From assembly GCF_030248535.1 (NCBI RefSeq), contig NZ_JAHGAJ010000044.1, positions 1-64,000 on the forward strand: a stretch of 64,000 bases of DNA. The letters run 5' to 3'. Positions 1 to 9,561 of this stretch are shown piece after piece. Origin of the DNA: Vibrio sp. D404a. Lineage in GTDB: Bacteria; Pseudomonadota; Gammaproteobacteria; Enterobacterales; Vibrionaceae. The stretch's first letter is position 1; every line of letters starts with the position of its first letter. The notes under the pieces are model-generated. The model was not told the DNA's origin. It did no database searches and worked only from the letters and a program-made list of their open reading frames with translations. The translations under genes were made by a program, and so were the position numbers.

Positions 1-21
1 TTCAAATTTTTCTTTAGACAC
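1..21 (-). CDS. tuf: Elongation factor Tu, 5' end only (partial)
   Basis: Read on the minus strand, the first 21 bases give a GTG start followed by codons for SKEKFE, the usual N terminus of EF-Tu. A good ribosome binding site (AGGAAGG, about 9 bases upstream) precedes the GTG. EF-Tu carries aminoacyl-tRNA to the ribosome. It is the last gene of the str operon, after fusA, as in most gammaproteobacteria. Only seven codons lie in the window; the rest runs off the left edge. The identification rests on this short match plus gene order. Confidence 0.85.
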
Positions 22-169
22 GATCGTGTTCCTTCCTAGTTATGATTCGCCACGACCATTATTGGTCGAGACGCGCCAGAAATTGCTATTTTATGCGCCA
101 ACTCTCGTTAGCGCAATATTTGGACGCATTAGATCTTTCAAAAAAATGAAAAAAATGCAGCCCTATTGT
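22..169 (-). promoter_or_regulatory. fusA-tuf intercistronic region with hairpin
   Basis: This 148-base spacer lies between the fusA stop and the tuf start. It holds a 6-bp perfect stem, CGACCA / TGGTCG with a TTAT loop (53-68), about 30 bases upstream of the tuf start, and two direct copies of GCGCCA. It carries the tuf ribosome binding site. I see no clear terminator, so read-through from fusA into tuf is expected. Confidence 0.5.
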
Positions 170-2266
170 TTAACCACGCTCTGCAATGATTGCTTTTGCA
201 ACATTGTTAGGCACTTCAGCGTACTCACTAAACTCCATAGAGTAAGAAGCACGACCTTGTGTCGCAGAACGTAAATCAGTTGAGTAACCGAACATGACAG
301 ACAACGGAACTTGTGCACGAATTATCTTCAGGCCAGCTGTCCCCTCGTCCATACCTTCGATGATGCCGCGACGACGGTTAATATCGCCAACAACGTCACC
401 CATCCAGTCTTCTGGAGTAGTCACTTCAACTTTCATCATAGGCTCAAGCAGAACAGGTTGCGCTTCAAGTGCACCCGATCTGAAAGCCATAGAGGCAGCG
501 ATTGTAAACGCCATCTCACTTGAATCTGTTTCATGGTAAGAACCATCGTATAGTGTAGCTTTGATATCCAGAACTGGATAGCCAGCAAGCACACCATTGT
601 TCATCTGCTCTTCAACGCCTTTAGCAACTGAAGCGATAAACTCTTTTGGTACCGTACCATTGGCAATTTCATCCACGAAGACAAAGCCTTCGCCAACTTC
701 TGATGGTTCCAGTTTTAGCCACACGTGACCGTATTGACCTTTACCACCGTGTTCACGGATAAATTTACCTTCCGCTTTCGCTGTACCACGAATTGTTTCA
801 CGGTAAGCCACTTGCGGGTTACCAACGTTGCAGTTCACGCTAAATTCGCGCTTCATACGGTCAACGATGATATCTAAGTGTAGTTCACCCATACCAGAAA
901 TCAGAGTCTGACCCGTTTCGTCGTCCATATCGACGCGGAACGATGGATCTTCTGCTGCTAGCTTAGCTAGAGCGATCGTCATTTTATCTTGGTCAGCTTG
1001 CGAGCTAGGTTCTACAACGATTTGGATAACTGGATCTGGGAATTCCATGCGCTCAAGAACAATCTTATGGTTCTGATCACACAGAGTTTCACCCGTGGTC
1101 ACATCTTTCAGGCCGATAATAGCGGCGATGTCACCCGCTCGTACTTCTTTTACTTCTTCACGCTTGTTCGAGTGCATTTGTACAATGCGCCCTAGACGTT
1201 CACGTTGTTTTTTCACTGAGTTGTAAGCAGTTTTACCACTTTCAACTACACCAGAGTAAACACGGATGAAAGTTAAAGTACCAACAAATGGGTCGGTTGC
1301 GATCTTAAATGCAAGTGCAGAGAACGGTTCGTTGTCATCTGCGTGGCGCTCAGCTTCATTCTCATCTTCATCGATGCCCTTGATTGCTGGTACATCAACT
1401 GGAGAAGGAAGGAAATCAACCACTGCATCAAGAACAGCTTGTACGCCTTTGTTTTTGAATGCACTACCACAAGTTGCTAGCACGATTTCGTTATTAAGGG
1501 TACGAGTACGAAGACCTTGTTTGATCTCTTCTTCTGATAGCTCACCTTCTTCAAGGTATTTGTCCATCAGTTCTTCAGACGCTTCAGCCGCAGCTTCAAC
1601 AAGTTCTGTACGATATTCTTCAGCCATTTCTTGCATGTCTGCAGGAATGTCTTCGTATGTGAACGTCATGCCTTGGTCAGCTTCGTTCCAGTTAATTGCC
1701 TTCATCTTGATAAGATCGACAACGCCTTGGAAGTTTTCTTCAGCACCAATGTTCAATTGAATCGGAACCGGTGTCGCGCCTAGGCGATCCTTGATCTGTT
1801 CAATAACACGCAGGAAGTCTGCGCCTGTACGGTCCATTTTGTTAACGAAAACCATACGTGGAACTTGGTACTTGTCAGCTTGACGCCATACTGTCTCTGA
1901 TTGAGGTTCAACACCAGATGAGCCACAGAACACAACAACGGCACCATCAAGTACACGCAGAGAACGTTCTACTTCGATAGTGAAGTCAACGTGTCCAGGA
2001 GTGTCGATGATGTTGATACGGTGATCTGGGAATTGAGCTTCCATACCACGCCAAAACGTAGTGGTTGCTGCTGAAGTGATTGTGATACCACGTTCTTGCT
2101 CTTGCTCCATCCAGTCCATGGTTGCTGCACCATCGTGAACTTCGCCGATTTTGTGAGAAAGACCGGTATAGAACAGAATACGTTCACTTGTGGTTGTTTT
2201 ACCTGCATCTACGTGAGCAACAATACCGATGTTACGGTAGCGCTCAATAGGAGTTTTACGAGCCAC
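170..2266 (-). CDS. fusA: Elongation factor G
   Basis: This 698-residue protein is a full-length EF-G, the GTPase that drives ribosomal translocation and, with RRF, ribosome recycling in the cytoplasm. GTP-binding motifs are visible: AHVDAGKT at residues 17-24, DTPGH at 88-92 and NKMD at 142-145. The start codon is GTG (2264-2266), supported by an AGAGG ribosome binding site 8 bases upstream. It sits in the str operon between rpsG and tuf. The 151-base spacer before it contains two strong hairpins, which may set fusA expression relative to the ribosomal proteins. Confidence 0.98.
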   Translation of the reverse strand: MARKTPIERYRNIGIVAHVDAGKTTTSERILFYTGLSHKIGEVHDGAATMDWMEQEQERGITITSAATTTFWRGMEAQFPDHRINIIDTPGHVDFTIEVERSLRVLDGAVVVFCGSSGVEPQSETVWRQADKYQVPRMVFVNKMDRTGADFLRVIEQIKDRLGATPVPIQLNIGAEENFQGVVDLIKMKAINWNEADQGMTFTYEDIPADMQEMAEEYRTELVEAAAEASEELMDKYLEEGELSEEEIKQGLRTRTLNNEIVLATCGSAFKNKGVQAVLDAVVDFLPSPVDVPAIKGIDEDENEAERHADDNEPFSALAFKIATDPFVGTLTFIRVYSGVVESGKTAYNSVKKQRERLGRIVQMHSNKREEVKEVRAGDIAAIIGLKDVTTGETLCDQNHKIVLERMEFPDPVIQIVVEPSSQADQDKMTIALAKLAAEDPSFRVDMDDETGQTLISGMGELHLDIIVDRMKREFSVNCNVGNPQVAYRETIRGTAKAEGKFIREHGGKGQYGHVWLKLEPSEVGEGFVFVDEIANGTVPKEFIASVAKGVEEQMNNGVLAGYPVLDIKATLYDGSYHETDSSEMAFTIAASMAFRSGALEAQPVLLEPMMKVEVTTPEDWMGDVVGDINRRRGIIEGMDEGTAGLKIIRAQVPLSVMFGYSTDLRSATQGRASYSMEFSEYAEVPNNVAKAIIAERG

Positions 2267-2351
2267 GGTTGAATCCTCTTAACTTAGAGACTTAGGGACT
2301 ATTGCTATACCCAGAGTAGTTGCTAAAAAAGCATCCCTCTAGAAATAGCAA

Positions 2352-2378
2352 TAGTTCCTAGCATACGCATAGGAACTA
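2352..2378 (-). promoter_or_regulatory. Intercistronic hairpin A, rpsG-fusA
   Basis: A perfect 9-bp inverted repeat, TAGTTCCTA / TAGGAACTA, encloses a 9-base loop. It lies downstream of the stronger hairpin B and about 85 bases before the fusA start. It has no T run of its own, so it is more likely an RNA processing or stability element than a terminator. Confidence 0.55.
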
Positions 2379-2383
2379 AAGAA

Positions 2384-2407
2384 GTGCTGCAAGGAACCTT
2401 GCAGCAC
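2384..2407 (-). promoter_or_regulatory. Intercistronic hairpin B (attenuator-like), rpsG-fusA
   Basis: A perfect 11-bp inverted repeat (GTGCTGCAAGG / CCTTGCAGCAC, two central bases) starts 10 bases past the rpsG stop. On the minus strand it is followed by TTCTTT, a short, imperfect U-rich tract. This resembles a partial intrinsic terminator or attenuator inside an essential operon. Confidence 0.6.
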
Positions 2408-2417
2408 TGAAAAGGTA

Positions 2418-2888
2418 TTACCAACGGTAATGTGCGAACGCTTTGTTTGCGTCAGCCATGCGGTGAACGTCTTCACGTTTCTTAACCGCAGTACCTTTGT
2501 TCTCAGACGCGTCTAGCATTTCAGCTGCTAGGCGTTGAGCCATAGATTTTTCACCACGCTTACGCGCAGCTTCAACTACCCAACGCATAGCAAGTGCGTT
2601 ACGGCGAACCGGACGTACTTCTACAGGTACTTGGTAAGTTGAACCACCTACACGGCGAGATTTAACCTCTACCGCTGGGCGAACATTTTCAAGAGCTTCT
2701 TCAAATACAGCTAAGTGATCTTTACCAGATTTCTCAGCCATTGCATCTAGTGCAGTGTAAACGATTTTTTCTGCAGTAGATTTCTTACCGTCAACCATTA
2801 GGATGTTAACGAATTTTGCCAGCAGTTCAGATTTGAACTTTGGATCTGGAAGGATCTTACGCTGACCGATGACGCGACGACGTGGCAT
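2418..2888 (-). CDS. rpsG: 30S ribosomal protein S7
   Basis: This 156-residue protein is S7, which nucleates assembly of the 16S rRNA head domain and contacts tRNA in the E and P sites. The basic N terminus ([16 protein letters not shown]) and the [13 protein letters not shown] segment are family hallmarks, and the length is normal. It follows rpsL by a 97-base spacer. In E. coli the equivalent rpsL-rpsG spacer is the S7 autoregulatory target; whether the site is conserved here would need folding and comparison. Confidence 0.98.
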   Translation of the reverse strand: MPRRRVIGQRKILPDPKFKSELLAKFVNILMVDGKKSTAEKIVYTALDAMAEKSGKDHLAVFEEALENVRPAVEVKSRRVGGSTYQVPVEVRPVRRNALAMRWVVEAARKRGEKSMAQRLAAEMLDASENKGTAVKKREDVHRMADANKAFAHYRW

Positions 2889-2985
2889 GGATTTTCTCCG
2901 TTGTCTTCTTCAGGTTATCCAAAACTTTTCAGTTTCTTCAAAAATTAAAATTAATTTAGTGTTTGGCCTTACTTAACGGATACCA

Positions 2986-3363
<378 letters not shown>

Positions 3364-3408
3364 CTAGCTCCTGAAATTTACTTGAAAGTAAGCTTTGTGA
3401 AAAATCTA

Positions 3409-3435
3409 TCCCTAACTACACGTGGCAATTAGGGA
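3409..3435 (-). promoter_or_regulatory. Hairpin at the predicted 5' end of the str mRNA
   Basis: A 7-bp perfect stem (TCCCTAA / TTAGGGA, 13-base loop containing CACGTG) begins almost exactly where transcription from the predicted promoter should start. A stem at the extreme 5' end could protect the transcript from 5'-end-dependent decay. Confidence 0.45.
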
Positions 3436-3441
3436 CGCAAA

Positions 3442-3470
3442 ATTCTATTCAGCAGTGGGATGTGTGTCAA
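3442..3470 (-). promoter_or_regulatory. Predicted sigma-70 promoter of the str operon
   Basis: On the minus strand there is a perfect -35 box TTGACA (3465-3470), exactly 17 bases of spacer, and a -10 box TAGAAT (3442-3447). Transcription should start near 3435, giving an rpsL leader of about 75 bases. This is the best match to a consensus promoter that I noted in the window. Confidence 0.8.
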
Positions 3471-3541
3471 GAAATATACAGATCTTTTTTAGCCATCTAG
3501 AGCTAAGGATGCTCTATTGCACTGAGAAATGCGGCTAAACG

Positions 3542-3817
3542 CTACCAAGTGATGGACTGTTGGTGCTGTTCTGTCAGGGTGACAAACCCTAAGTAGTCGA
3601 CTTTATCTAAAGACTCTGGCACCAAACCTTGCAAACCACGACTCGTCAGATCGGCTTGTAACACAGAGAGTTCTTCCACTGCCATTAACTGATTGGCGAG
3701 TTCATGGCTTGGTAGTACCGCATAAACCGCATCTTCCGTTAATAGTAGGTGTTCACCCGGCTGGCGATAAGCCAACGCGAGCGTAAGTTTTTCAATCGTC
3801 TTGATGATATGCAGCAT
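3542..3817 (-). CDS. tusB: Sulfurtransferase complex subunit TusB
   Basis: This 91-residue DsrH-family protein belongs to the TusBCD complex, which relays sulfur from TusA to TusE for 2-thiouridine formation at the tRNA wobble position. Assignment rests on the MLHIIK start, the length and the position directly downstream of tusC (9-base gap), in the order tusD-tusC-tusB before rpsL as in E. coli. The str promoter lies between it and rpsL. Confidence 0.92.
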   Translation of the reverse strand: MLHIIKTIEKLTLALAYRQPGEHLLLTEDAVYAVLPSHELANQLMAVEELSVLQADLTSRGLQGLVPESLDKVDYLGFVTLTEQHQQSITW

Positions 3818-3826
3818 CTTCAGCCC

Positions 3827-4183
3827 TTAAAACGTCAGTATCTGGTCGCATTGAGCAAATTGTTGCGCCATAGCGTTTGGCGCAAGTGCTTTAGTATCAA
3901 TGATGAGTTGCTCACTGGTTAACCCAAAGCGCTGTAAGCTCTGCTCACACACGTACACCTGCTCGATATCGTAAAGCTCCATCAACTTAAATGCTGCGAT
4001 GTAATCACGTGATAAAGACTCACTAGGTTGCTGGTGCTCGAGAAGTTGAGTCACACCATTGCCAACAAAGAACACGGCGATCTCTTCGGTGTAAGCGGAT
4101 GCTGCTAACAGTGCATCCAAACCTTCTCGCCCAGAAGCCGTGCTGTGCGGAAAGCTGTTAAAGACATATCCTAACTTTTTCAA
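3827..4183 (-). CDS. tusC: Sulfurtransferase complex subunit TusC
   Basis: This 118-residue DsrF-family protein is the second subunit of the TusBCD sulfur relay. The N terminus ([30 protein letters not shown]) is typical of the family. Its start overlaps the tusD stop by four bases (ATGA), indicating translational coupling, as expected for subunits of one complex. Confidence 0.93.
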   Translation of the reverse strand: MKKLGYVFNSFPHSTASGREGLDALLAASAYTEEIAVFFVGNGVTQLLEHQQPSESLSRDYIAAFKLMELYDIEQVYVCEQSLQRFGLTSEQLIIDTKALAPNAMAQQFAQCDQILTF

Positions 4184-4578
4184 AACTGTACTACCCTATC
4201 TTGAGTCAACATCGCCTCTGCAAGACTACCTAACCCGGCCTGCTCGAAGCCAACAGCCAAGTTGTGGCTCTCTAACTGGTGCTGGTTTGCCTCTTCTTGG
4301 CTCACGACACCTCGACGTAAGGCTGCAGCAACACACGTCTCCATACGGACGTCATGCTGTGTTGCTAACTCTTGCCATGCGCCAGCGAGATCAAACTCAT
4401 CATTGGCTGGTACCGTCAACGCGGAGCCATTACTCACGCCATCTTGATAAAAGAAGACACTCTTGAGTTGGTGTCCTCTTTCTATTAAAGCCATTGCAAA
4501 CTGATAAGCATTTTTCGCAGACTGGGAGCCGTAGATGGACCCATTAACTAACAGGGTATACGTTAGGCTTGAACTCAA
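4180..4578 (-). CDS. tusD: Sulfurtransferase complex subunit TusD
   Basis: This 132-residue DsrE-family protein is the catalytic subunit of TusBCD. The expected active cysteine is Cys82 in the motif [11 protein letters not shown], which forms the persulfide that passes sulfur to TusE. The start overlaps the upstream regulator's stop by four bases (ATGA), so regulator, tusD and tusC appear translationally coupled. Confidence 0.95.
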   Translation of the reverse strand: MSSSLTYTLLVNGSIYGSQSAKNAYQFAMALIERGHQLKSVFFYQDGVSNGSALTVPANDEFDLAGAWQELATQHDVRMETCVAAALRRGVVSQEEANQHQLESHNLAVGFEQAGLGSLAEAMLTQDRVVQF

Positions 4579-5297
4579 CTCTCATCATCCTCTGTTTTAC
4601 GCTGACGGATATACAAGTAGACGGTATGTTTAGAGATGTTCAATCGCTCGGCCACACGGTTAATAGCATCTTTGATATCAAAGATCCCTTTGTCGTATAG
4701 CTCCATTACGATTTGACGGTTCTTGGTGTTGTTCGATACCGACTTATCCGCATTAATCTCTTCGATTGTGCGCTCTACGGTTTGGTCTACCAACTCTTCA
4801 ACATCACTCGCGAAGTTCACTGAAGACGCAGCTTCATCCGCATCTTGGGTCGGCATGAAAGATTGCAGCACTTGTGAGAATGGGGCATCAAGGTTTACGT
4901 TGATACAAAGCAGGCCGATAACGCGGTCATCACCATTACGGATCGCTACCGTGATCGATTTCATCAATACGCCGCCTTTCGCGCGGGTAAAGTACGAGCG
5001 TGAGAAGTTACGCTTAGAGCCTTCAATATCCTTAAGCATTTTTAGCGCAAGGTCGGTAATTGGAGAGCCCACCTGACGACCGGTATTCTCACCGTTGGCA
5101 ATCTTAATCGCAGAGGTATTGAGATCCTCTAACGAGTGCAAAACGATTTCACAAAACGGACCAATAAGACTTGCGATGCCATCAACGACGGCCTCATAAG
5201 ATCTTAGAATGATTTTATCGTGTTCACTGAATGGCATGACATTGACTGATTCCATTTCAAGTAACACATCCGCATTGACTGTTTCTGTAGTAGTCAC
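4575..5297 (-). CDS. YheO-like PAS/HTH transcriptional regulator
   Basis: This 240-residue protein has a YheO-like PAS domain (roughly residues 25-140) and a C-terminal helix-turn-helix (about 190-235: [22 protein letters not shown]). The family includes DauR and YheO; the ligand of this protein is unknown to me. It is first in a tight cluster with tusDCB, an arrangement shared with E. coli yheO-tusDCB. No target site can be read from the sequence. A role in controlling the tus genes is possible but inferred only from linkage. Confidence 0.88.
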   Translation of the reverse strand: MTTTETVNADVLLEMESVNVMPFSEHDKIILRSYEAVVDGIASLIGPFCEIVLHSLEDLNTSAIKIANGENTGRQVGSPITDLALKMLKDIEGSKRNFSRSYFTRAKGGVLMKSITVAIRNGDDRVIGLLCINVNLDAPFSQVLQSFMPTQDADEAASSVNFASDVEELVDQTVERTIEEINADKSVSNNTKNRQIVMELYDKGIFDIKDAINRVAERLNISKHTVYLYIRQRKTEDDES

Positions 5298-5437
5298 TTA
5301 ATTCCTTACCTTCGTGTGAAAAATCAACAAATTTATGTAAGTTTATCAGAAAATTTTAATTGCACACCTAGCTAACATTGCAACTAGTGATTTAGAACAA
5401 GTTAAAAAACCAAATACTCAAAATGAAAGCATAAAAA

Positions 5438-5460
5438 AAGGCCTAACTGAGTTAGGCCTT
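5438..5460 (-). terminator. Intrinsic terminator of fkpA
   Basis: The stem AAGGCCTAAC / GTTAGGCCTT with a TGA loop is followed on the minus strand by a run of T residues. It lies 20 bases beyond the fkpA stop. Confidence 0.85.
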
Positions 5461-5479
5461 AGAACACGTTGAGAAATGC

Positions 5480-6256
5480 TTACTGTGCAGCTGTTTCTTC
5501 TGCGTTATCAATCTTCAGTAGCTCAACTTCAAATACAAGCGTTGAGTTTGCTGGGATTGTTGGCGTGTCTTGCTCACCGTATGCTAGCTCTGGCGGGATA
5601 ACGAACTTGTACTTAGAACCCACTTGCATCAGTTGAACACCTTCAGTCCAACCTGGGATTACGCGATTTAGTGGGAACGTTGCTGGTTCGCCACGATCGT
5701 AAGAGCTATCAAACTGAGTACCGTCTGTTAGCGTACCTTTGTAATGTACTTGAACAGTGTCAGTGTCTTTTGGAGACTCACCTTCAGCCGCTGTCATTAC
5801 TTGGTATAATAGGCCAGTGTCAGTTTTCTGAACGCCTTCTGTTTTCTCAAACTCAGCGCGGTAGTCTTCACCCGCTTTCTTAGTTTCTGCTGACTTCTCT
5901 GCTGCTTGAGCTTGCATTGTTTCAGCTACACGTTGGTCAAGAGCTTCAAGTGCCGCGCGCGTCTCTTCTTCGTTCAGTGCAGTGTTGCCTGCGAATACAT
6001 CTTCGATACCTTGAAGTACCATCTCTTTGTCTAGGTTAATACCTAGCTCGCTTGGCTTATCAATGCTTGTGCTTAGGTAGTTTGCAAATGAAACACCGAT
6101 TGCGTAAGCCGCTTTGTCGTCTTCTGTTTTAAAGTTTACTGCTTCAACTTTCACTTCTTCGACTTGAGGAGCTTCTGCCTTTGGTTCTTCTTTCTGACAA
6201 CCAACTGCTAGCATAACCGTCGCGGCAAGCAGTGATACTTTTAAAACTGATTTCAT
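5480..6256 (-). CDS. fkpA: FKBP-type peptidyl-prolyl isomerase, lipoprotein-like (FkpA)
   Basis: This is a 258-residue FKBP-type prolyl isomerase acting in the envelope. I place the start at 6256, because the protein then begins [20 protein letters not shown], a signal peptide ending in a lipobox-like cysteine. An in-frame start nine codons earlier would spoil it. A helical dimerisation domain (about residues 45-140) precedes the FKBP domain (about 150-250; [35 protein letters not shown]). E. coli FkpA is soluble in the periplasm; the cysteine here suggests lipid anchoring. It is divergent from the WD40 gene. Confidence 0.93.
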   Translation of the reverse strand: MKSVLKVSLLAATVMLAVGCQKEEPKAEAPQVEEVKVEAVNFKTEDDKAAYAIGVSFANYLSTSIDKPSELGINLDKEMVLQGIEDVFAGNTALNEEETRAALEALDQRVAETMQAQAAEKSAETKKAGEDYRAEFEKTEGVQKTDTGLLYQVMTAAEGESPKDTDTVQVHYKGTLTDGTQFDSSYDRGEPATFPLNRVIPGWTEGVQLMQVGSKYKFVIPPELAYGEQDTPTIPANSTLVFEVELLKIDNAEETAAQ

Positions 6257-6386
6257 GAATACTCCAATTAATGGCCAAGCCATTGGTTATTGTGCACAAA
6301 TCTAGTGATTAGATTGGTGTGAATGCGTTAGTTATAACAATATACTAGTTCTATGTCTTTTGACACAAACCGGATTGTTAGACGTG

Positions 6387-7364
6387 ATGCGAATATTTTT
6401 TCACTCATTACTATATGCAATTGTCATCACTCTGTTAAATGGATGTTTTTTCTTCCAAGAGGATGATCAACGTTGGGATATTGAACCCAATGGTGCCACC
6501 AGCTTTGCGCTAAGCAGAGACGGTCGCTTTGCCCTGCTCTACTCCCAACAAAAACACTTGCTGCTTTGGGACTTGGCGGAAAACCAAGAGCTCGCTCAGC
6601 TTGGCCAACAAGACCAAGTTAGCTCCCCAATTACGCGCATCAAGATCTCTGACAATGGTCGCTATGCGGTGACAGCCAGTCAGATGAACTTTGCCGTTTG
6701 GGATCTCACTTGGACGCAAGCCGAGGGACTTTGGTCGATCTCTGACGGACTGATCCGCGATGTCGACATCTCCAGTAATGGCGAGAAAGTCTTGCTCGGG
6801 TTATCAAACGGTAAAGCCATCTATGTGGACTTAGTCACTGGTCGTCGCCTAGAGTTCCTCGCGCACAGAGAAAAAGTCAATTCTGTCTCGCTCTCTTCCA
6901 ATGGGCGCTACGCACTTTCAGGCGGTAATGACTACAAAGCCTACCTTTGGGATACGGAAACTGGGCTGGTACTGCGCACCTTCGAGCACGAACAACGCGT
7001 CGTTCGTGTGGTGCTACAACGCGACGGTGAATTGGCCTTCACCTCTGACGGTGGAAACCAAGCCATTGTTTGGGATCTAAAAACAGGCGAGCCACAAGCC
7101 GAGCTGCAGAGTTGGTCACGTCAGCTCATTTTCTCTACCGCTCGTTTTTCTGATGACGGCACGCAATTGGTTACGGGTACACCATCGAGCCAAGTCAGTA
7201 TCTGGGATACTCAAAGCGGCAAACGGATAGCTCGCTATGACGCCGAGCCATTAAAAGATGCTCGCCCTCCCCGTGCCGTAGTGTATGATGCAGCCTTTGA
7301 TAATCAGAGCCGTGTAATATCGGGAACATCAGCGGGCATTGCCCAAGCTTGGAATGTGGATTAA
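6387..7364 (+). CDS. WD40-repeat lipoprotein
   Basis: About 325 residues. I prefer the ATG at 6387, giving MRIFFHSLLYAIVITLLNGC, a lipoprotein signal with a cysteine at residue 20. The mature part is a run of WD40-like blades: LLLWDL, FAVWDL, AYLWDT, AIVWDL, SIWDT and AQAWNVD recur every 40-45 residues, consistent with a six- or seven-bladed beta propeller facing the periplasm. Function is unknown; such propellers usually scaffold protein contacts. It sits between fkpA and slyX, where E. coli has no such gene, and slyX follows after only five bases, so the two are probably cotranscribed. Confidence 0.85.
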   Translation: MRIFFHSLLYAIVITLLNGCFFFQEDDQRWDIEPNGATSFALSRDGRFALLYSQQKHLLLWDLAENQELAQLGQQDQVSSPITRIKISDNGRYAVTASQMNFAVWDLTWTQAEGLWSISDGLIRDVDISSNGEKVLLGLSNGKAIYVDLVTGRRLEFLAHREKVNSVSLSSNGRYALSGGNDYKAYLWDTETGLVLRTFEHEQRVVRVVLQRDGELAFTSDGGNQAIVWDLKTGEPQAELQSWSRQLIFSTARFSDDGTQLVTGTPSSQVSIWDTQSGKRIARYDAEPLKDARPPRAVVYDAAFDNQSRVISGTSAGIAQAWNVD

Positions 7365-7369
7365 GAACG

Positions 7370-7597
7370 ATGACAGAGAAGCGAGTTGAACAACTAGAGA
7401 GCCGAGTGAATGACCTAGAGTGTCAACTGGCTTTCCAAGAACAGACCATTGAAGAGCTCAATGAGGCGCTAAGCCAACAACAATTGCTGATCACTAAGAT
7501 GCAAGACCAAATGAAATACGTTGTCGGTAAGGTTAAGAATATCGACGGCTCTAATCTGGCTGATGCCTCAGAAGAGACGCCACCACCGCACTACTAA
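7370..7597 (+). CDS. slyX: SlyX family protein
   Basis: This 75-residue protein is almost entirely a predicted coiled coil (EKRVEQLESRVNDLECQLAFQEQTIEELNEALSQQQ in heptads) and ends in PPPHY, as other SlyX proteins do. The start at 7370 (MTEKRVE) fits the family; an upstream in-frame start would overlap the WD40 gene. Its molecular role is not established. It lies near slyD and fkpA in many gammaproteobacteria. Confidence 0.92.
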   Translation: MTEKRVEQLESRVNDLECQLAFQEQTIEELNEALSQQQLLITKMQDQMKYVVGKVKNIDGSNLADASEETPPPHY

Positions 7598-7650
7598 TAT
7601 CTAGATGTGCGCGAATAACTATCGGTACTAAAAGAATTGCTATCGATACC

Positions 7651-7679
7651 AAAAAGGGTGACCGCGAGTCACCCTTTTT
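7651..7679. terminator. Bidirectional terminator, slyX / isoaspartyl peptidase
   Basis: A 12-bp stem, AAAAAGGGTGAC / GTCACCCTTTTT with a CGCGA loop, carries A and T tails on both sides. It separates two convergent genes and should work in both directions. Confidence 0.9.
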
Positions 7680-7725
7680 GTTTTATTTTAATCAGTTAAC
7701 GACTAAGCCTCGCCTGCAAGGCCGC

Positions 7726-8691
7726 TTAATCATCGGCGTAGATTTTCACCTCAACCACACCGTTGACATCAACGCTCGCACGATACATTCCAGAGCTGTT
7801 CATGCCGAAGTGAATCTCACCTTGGCCATCAATGGCAATTAGGCCACCTTCACCACCCATCGCTTTCAATTCACCTTGGATGATATGTTCACATGCAGTA
7901 TGAACGTCTTCTGTGAGATAACGCATACGGGCAGCTACATCACTCGCGACCATTTTTCTTAGGAAGAACTCACCCATCCCGGTTGTAGAAACCGCAACAT
8001 TACCATTTTCAGCGATAGTGCCCGCACCAATGATTGGCGAATCTCCAACACGTCCGTACTTTTTATTGGTAACCCCACCGGTACTGGTCGCCGCAGCTAG
8101 ATTACCGGCTTGATCTAATGCTACAGCGCCAACCGTGCCGTACTTTTCATCATCTGGGTATTTCTCGGCGTGTTGCTCATCATATTTCGCTTCAGATAGG
8201 GCAAAGATGCCTTTCTCTTTCATTGACTGCAGTTGATCGTAACGGCGCTCGGTAAAGAAGTAATCTTGCTCGGTAAACTCATATTCGTTCTCGAAGGCAA
8301 ACTTCTCTGCACCTTCACCAATCAATAACACGTGATCACTCTTTTTCATCACATCGCGCGCTAACTCAATTGGGTTGCGAATGTGTCGAACTCCAGCCAC
8401 CGCCCCCGCATCCATTTCTCTACCATGCATCACAGATGCATCCATCTCGACGAATTCGTCATGTGTCAGTACCGAACCTTTACCTGCATTGAAGTGTGGG
8501 CTGTCTTCCATCACTTTCACCGCAGCAACAACCGCATCCAATGCATCACCACCTGACTCAAGGATTTGATGTCCCGCCAATACGGACTTTTCTAATGCTT
8601 CAACGATGCCAGTTTTAAGTTCATCACTCATCTGCTCGCGTAAAATCGTTCCAGCGCCGCCGTGTATCGCGATAGAAAAAGGGTGTGACAT
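7726..8691 (-). CDS. iaaA: Isoaspartyl peptidase / type III L-asparaginase
   Basis: This 321-residue protein belongs to the N-terminal nucleophile asparaginase family, which cleaves isoaspartyl dipeptides and asparagine after self-processing. The cleavage site and nucleophile are visible in YGTVGAVALDQAGNLAAATSTGG, where the threonine of GTVG becomes the new N terminus. The glycine-rich segments KYGRVGDSPIIGAG and STTGMGE also match. No signal peptide is apparent, so it is probably cytoplasmic. It is monocistronic and inserted between slyX and slyD relative to E. coli. Confidence 0.92.
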   Translation of the reverse strand: MSHPFSIAIHGGAGTILREQMSDELKTGIVEALEKSVLAGHQILESGGDALDAVVAAVKVMEDSPHFNAGKGSVLTHDEFVEMDASVMHGREMDAGAVAGVRHIRNPIELARDVMKKSDHVLLIGEGAEKFAFENEYEFTEQDYFFTERRYDQLQSMKEKGIFALSEAKYDEQHAEKYPDDEKYGTVGAVALDQAGNLAAATSTGGVTNKKYGRVGDSPIIGAGTIAENGNVAVSTTGMGEFFLRKMVASDVAARMRYLTEDVHTACEHIIQGELKAMGGEGGLIAIDGQGEIHFGMNSSGMYRASVDVNGVVEVKIYADD

Positions 8692-8853
8692 AGATGCTCT
8701 CCATTTGCCTGTCTTGGTCTTTTGCTTACCAATACCATAATCATTGAGCTGTGTCTGGTAAAGGCGAATAATTTAGGTCAGCCAGCTCGAAGAGTCTGTC
8801 TCAAAAGTAACGATGTAAACCCGCATCGACAACGCCCATACAGCAGATACAAA

Positions 8854-8876
8854 AAAGCCTCCACGAGGGAGGCTTT
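8854..8876 (-). terminator. Intrinsic terminator of slyD
   Basis: The stem AAAGCCTCC / GGAGGCTTT with a five-base loop lies 25 bases after the slyD stop, with T residues following on the minus strand. Confidence 0.85.
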
Positions 8877-8900
8877 CTATATTCAGCTTGGGTTCACTAA

Positions 8901-9467
8901 TTAGTGAGAACCACAGCCACCGCCACCGCAGCAGCCTTCTTTTTTCTCTTCACCGTGGTCGTGACCTTCGCCACCACAGCAGCCGCCTTCGTGGTCGTGA
9001 CCAGCTTGGTGGATGTGACCGTGTTGAATCTCTTCTTCAGTCGCTTCACGAACCGCTACTACTTCAACGTCAAACGTTAGTGTTTGGCCAGCAAGCATGT
9101 GGTTTCCGTCAACAACAACTTCGTCACCGTCTACTTCAGTAACTTCTACTGGGATTGGACCTTGGTCTGTGTCTGCTAGGAAACGCATGCCAACTTCGAT
9201 CTGCTCAACACCTTGGAATACGTCTGCTGGTACACGTTGAACTAATGCATCGTTGTGCTCACCGTAAGCGTCTTCTGGAGTCACTGTTGCAGAGAACTTA
9301 TCGCCCGCAACTTTGCCTTCAAGCTCTTTTTCAAGACCTGTGATTAGGTTGTTATGACCGTGAAGGTAATCTAGTGGAGCTTCTGCAGTTGATTGGTCAA
9401 CTACTACGCCATCTTCAAGTTTCACTTGATATGCAACACTAACTACTACGTTCTTTTCAATTTTCAT
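8901..9467 (-). CDS. slyD: FKBP-type prolyl isomerase and metallochaperone SlyD
   Basis: This is a 188-residue protein starting at MKIEKNVVVSVAYQVK (9467); an upstream in-frame start adds an unlikely leader. The FKBP domain with its inserted flap (about residues 1-145) is followed by a tail rich in histidine and cysteine (HGHIHQAGHDHEGGCC, then further HDH and CC motifs), which in E. coli SlyD binds nickel and other metals. It acts as a cytoplasmic folding helper and metal reservoir and is monocistronic, with its own terminator. Confidence 0.96.
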   Translation of the reverse strand: MKIEKNVVVSVAYQVKLEDGVVVDQSTAEAPLDYLHGHNNLITGLEKELEGKVAGDKFSATVTPEDAYGEHNDALVQRVPADVFQGVEQIEVGMRFLADTDQGPIPVEVTEVDGDEVVVDGNHMLAGQTLTFDVEVVAVREATEEEIQHGHIHQAGHDHEGGCCGGEGHDHGEEKKEGCCGGGGCGSH

Positions 9468-9561
9468 GAGAGCTCCAAGGAGGTTTGGACTAAGCTCCAA
9501 CAAATGAGCTTAGGAAAAATTCTGTACCGGGACATTATGGGGATCAATTAACGAAACTCAA

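Noticed and set aside
1266-1760. 164-codon open frame on the plus strand inside fusA
   Set aside because: It lies wholly antisense to the highly conserved EF-G gene, has low-complexity serine-rich translation and no ribosome binding site; a shadow frame.
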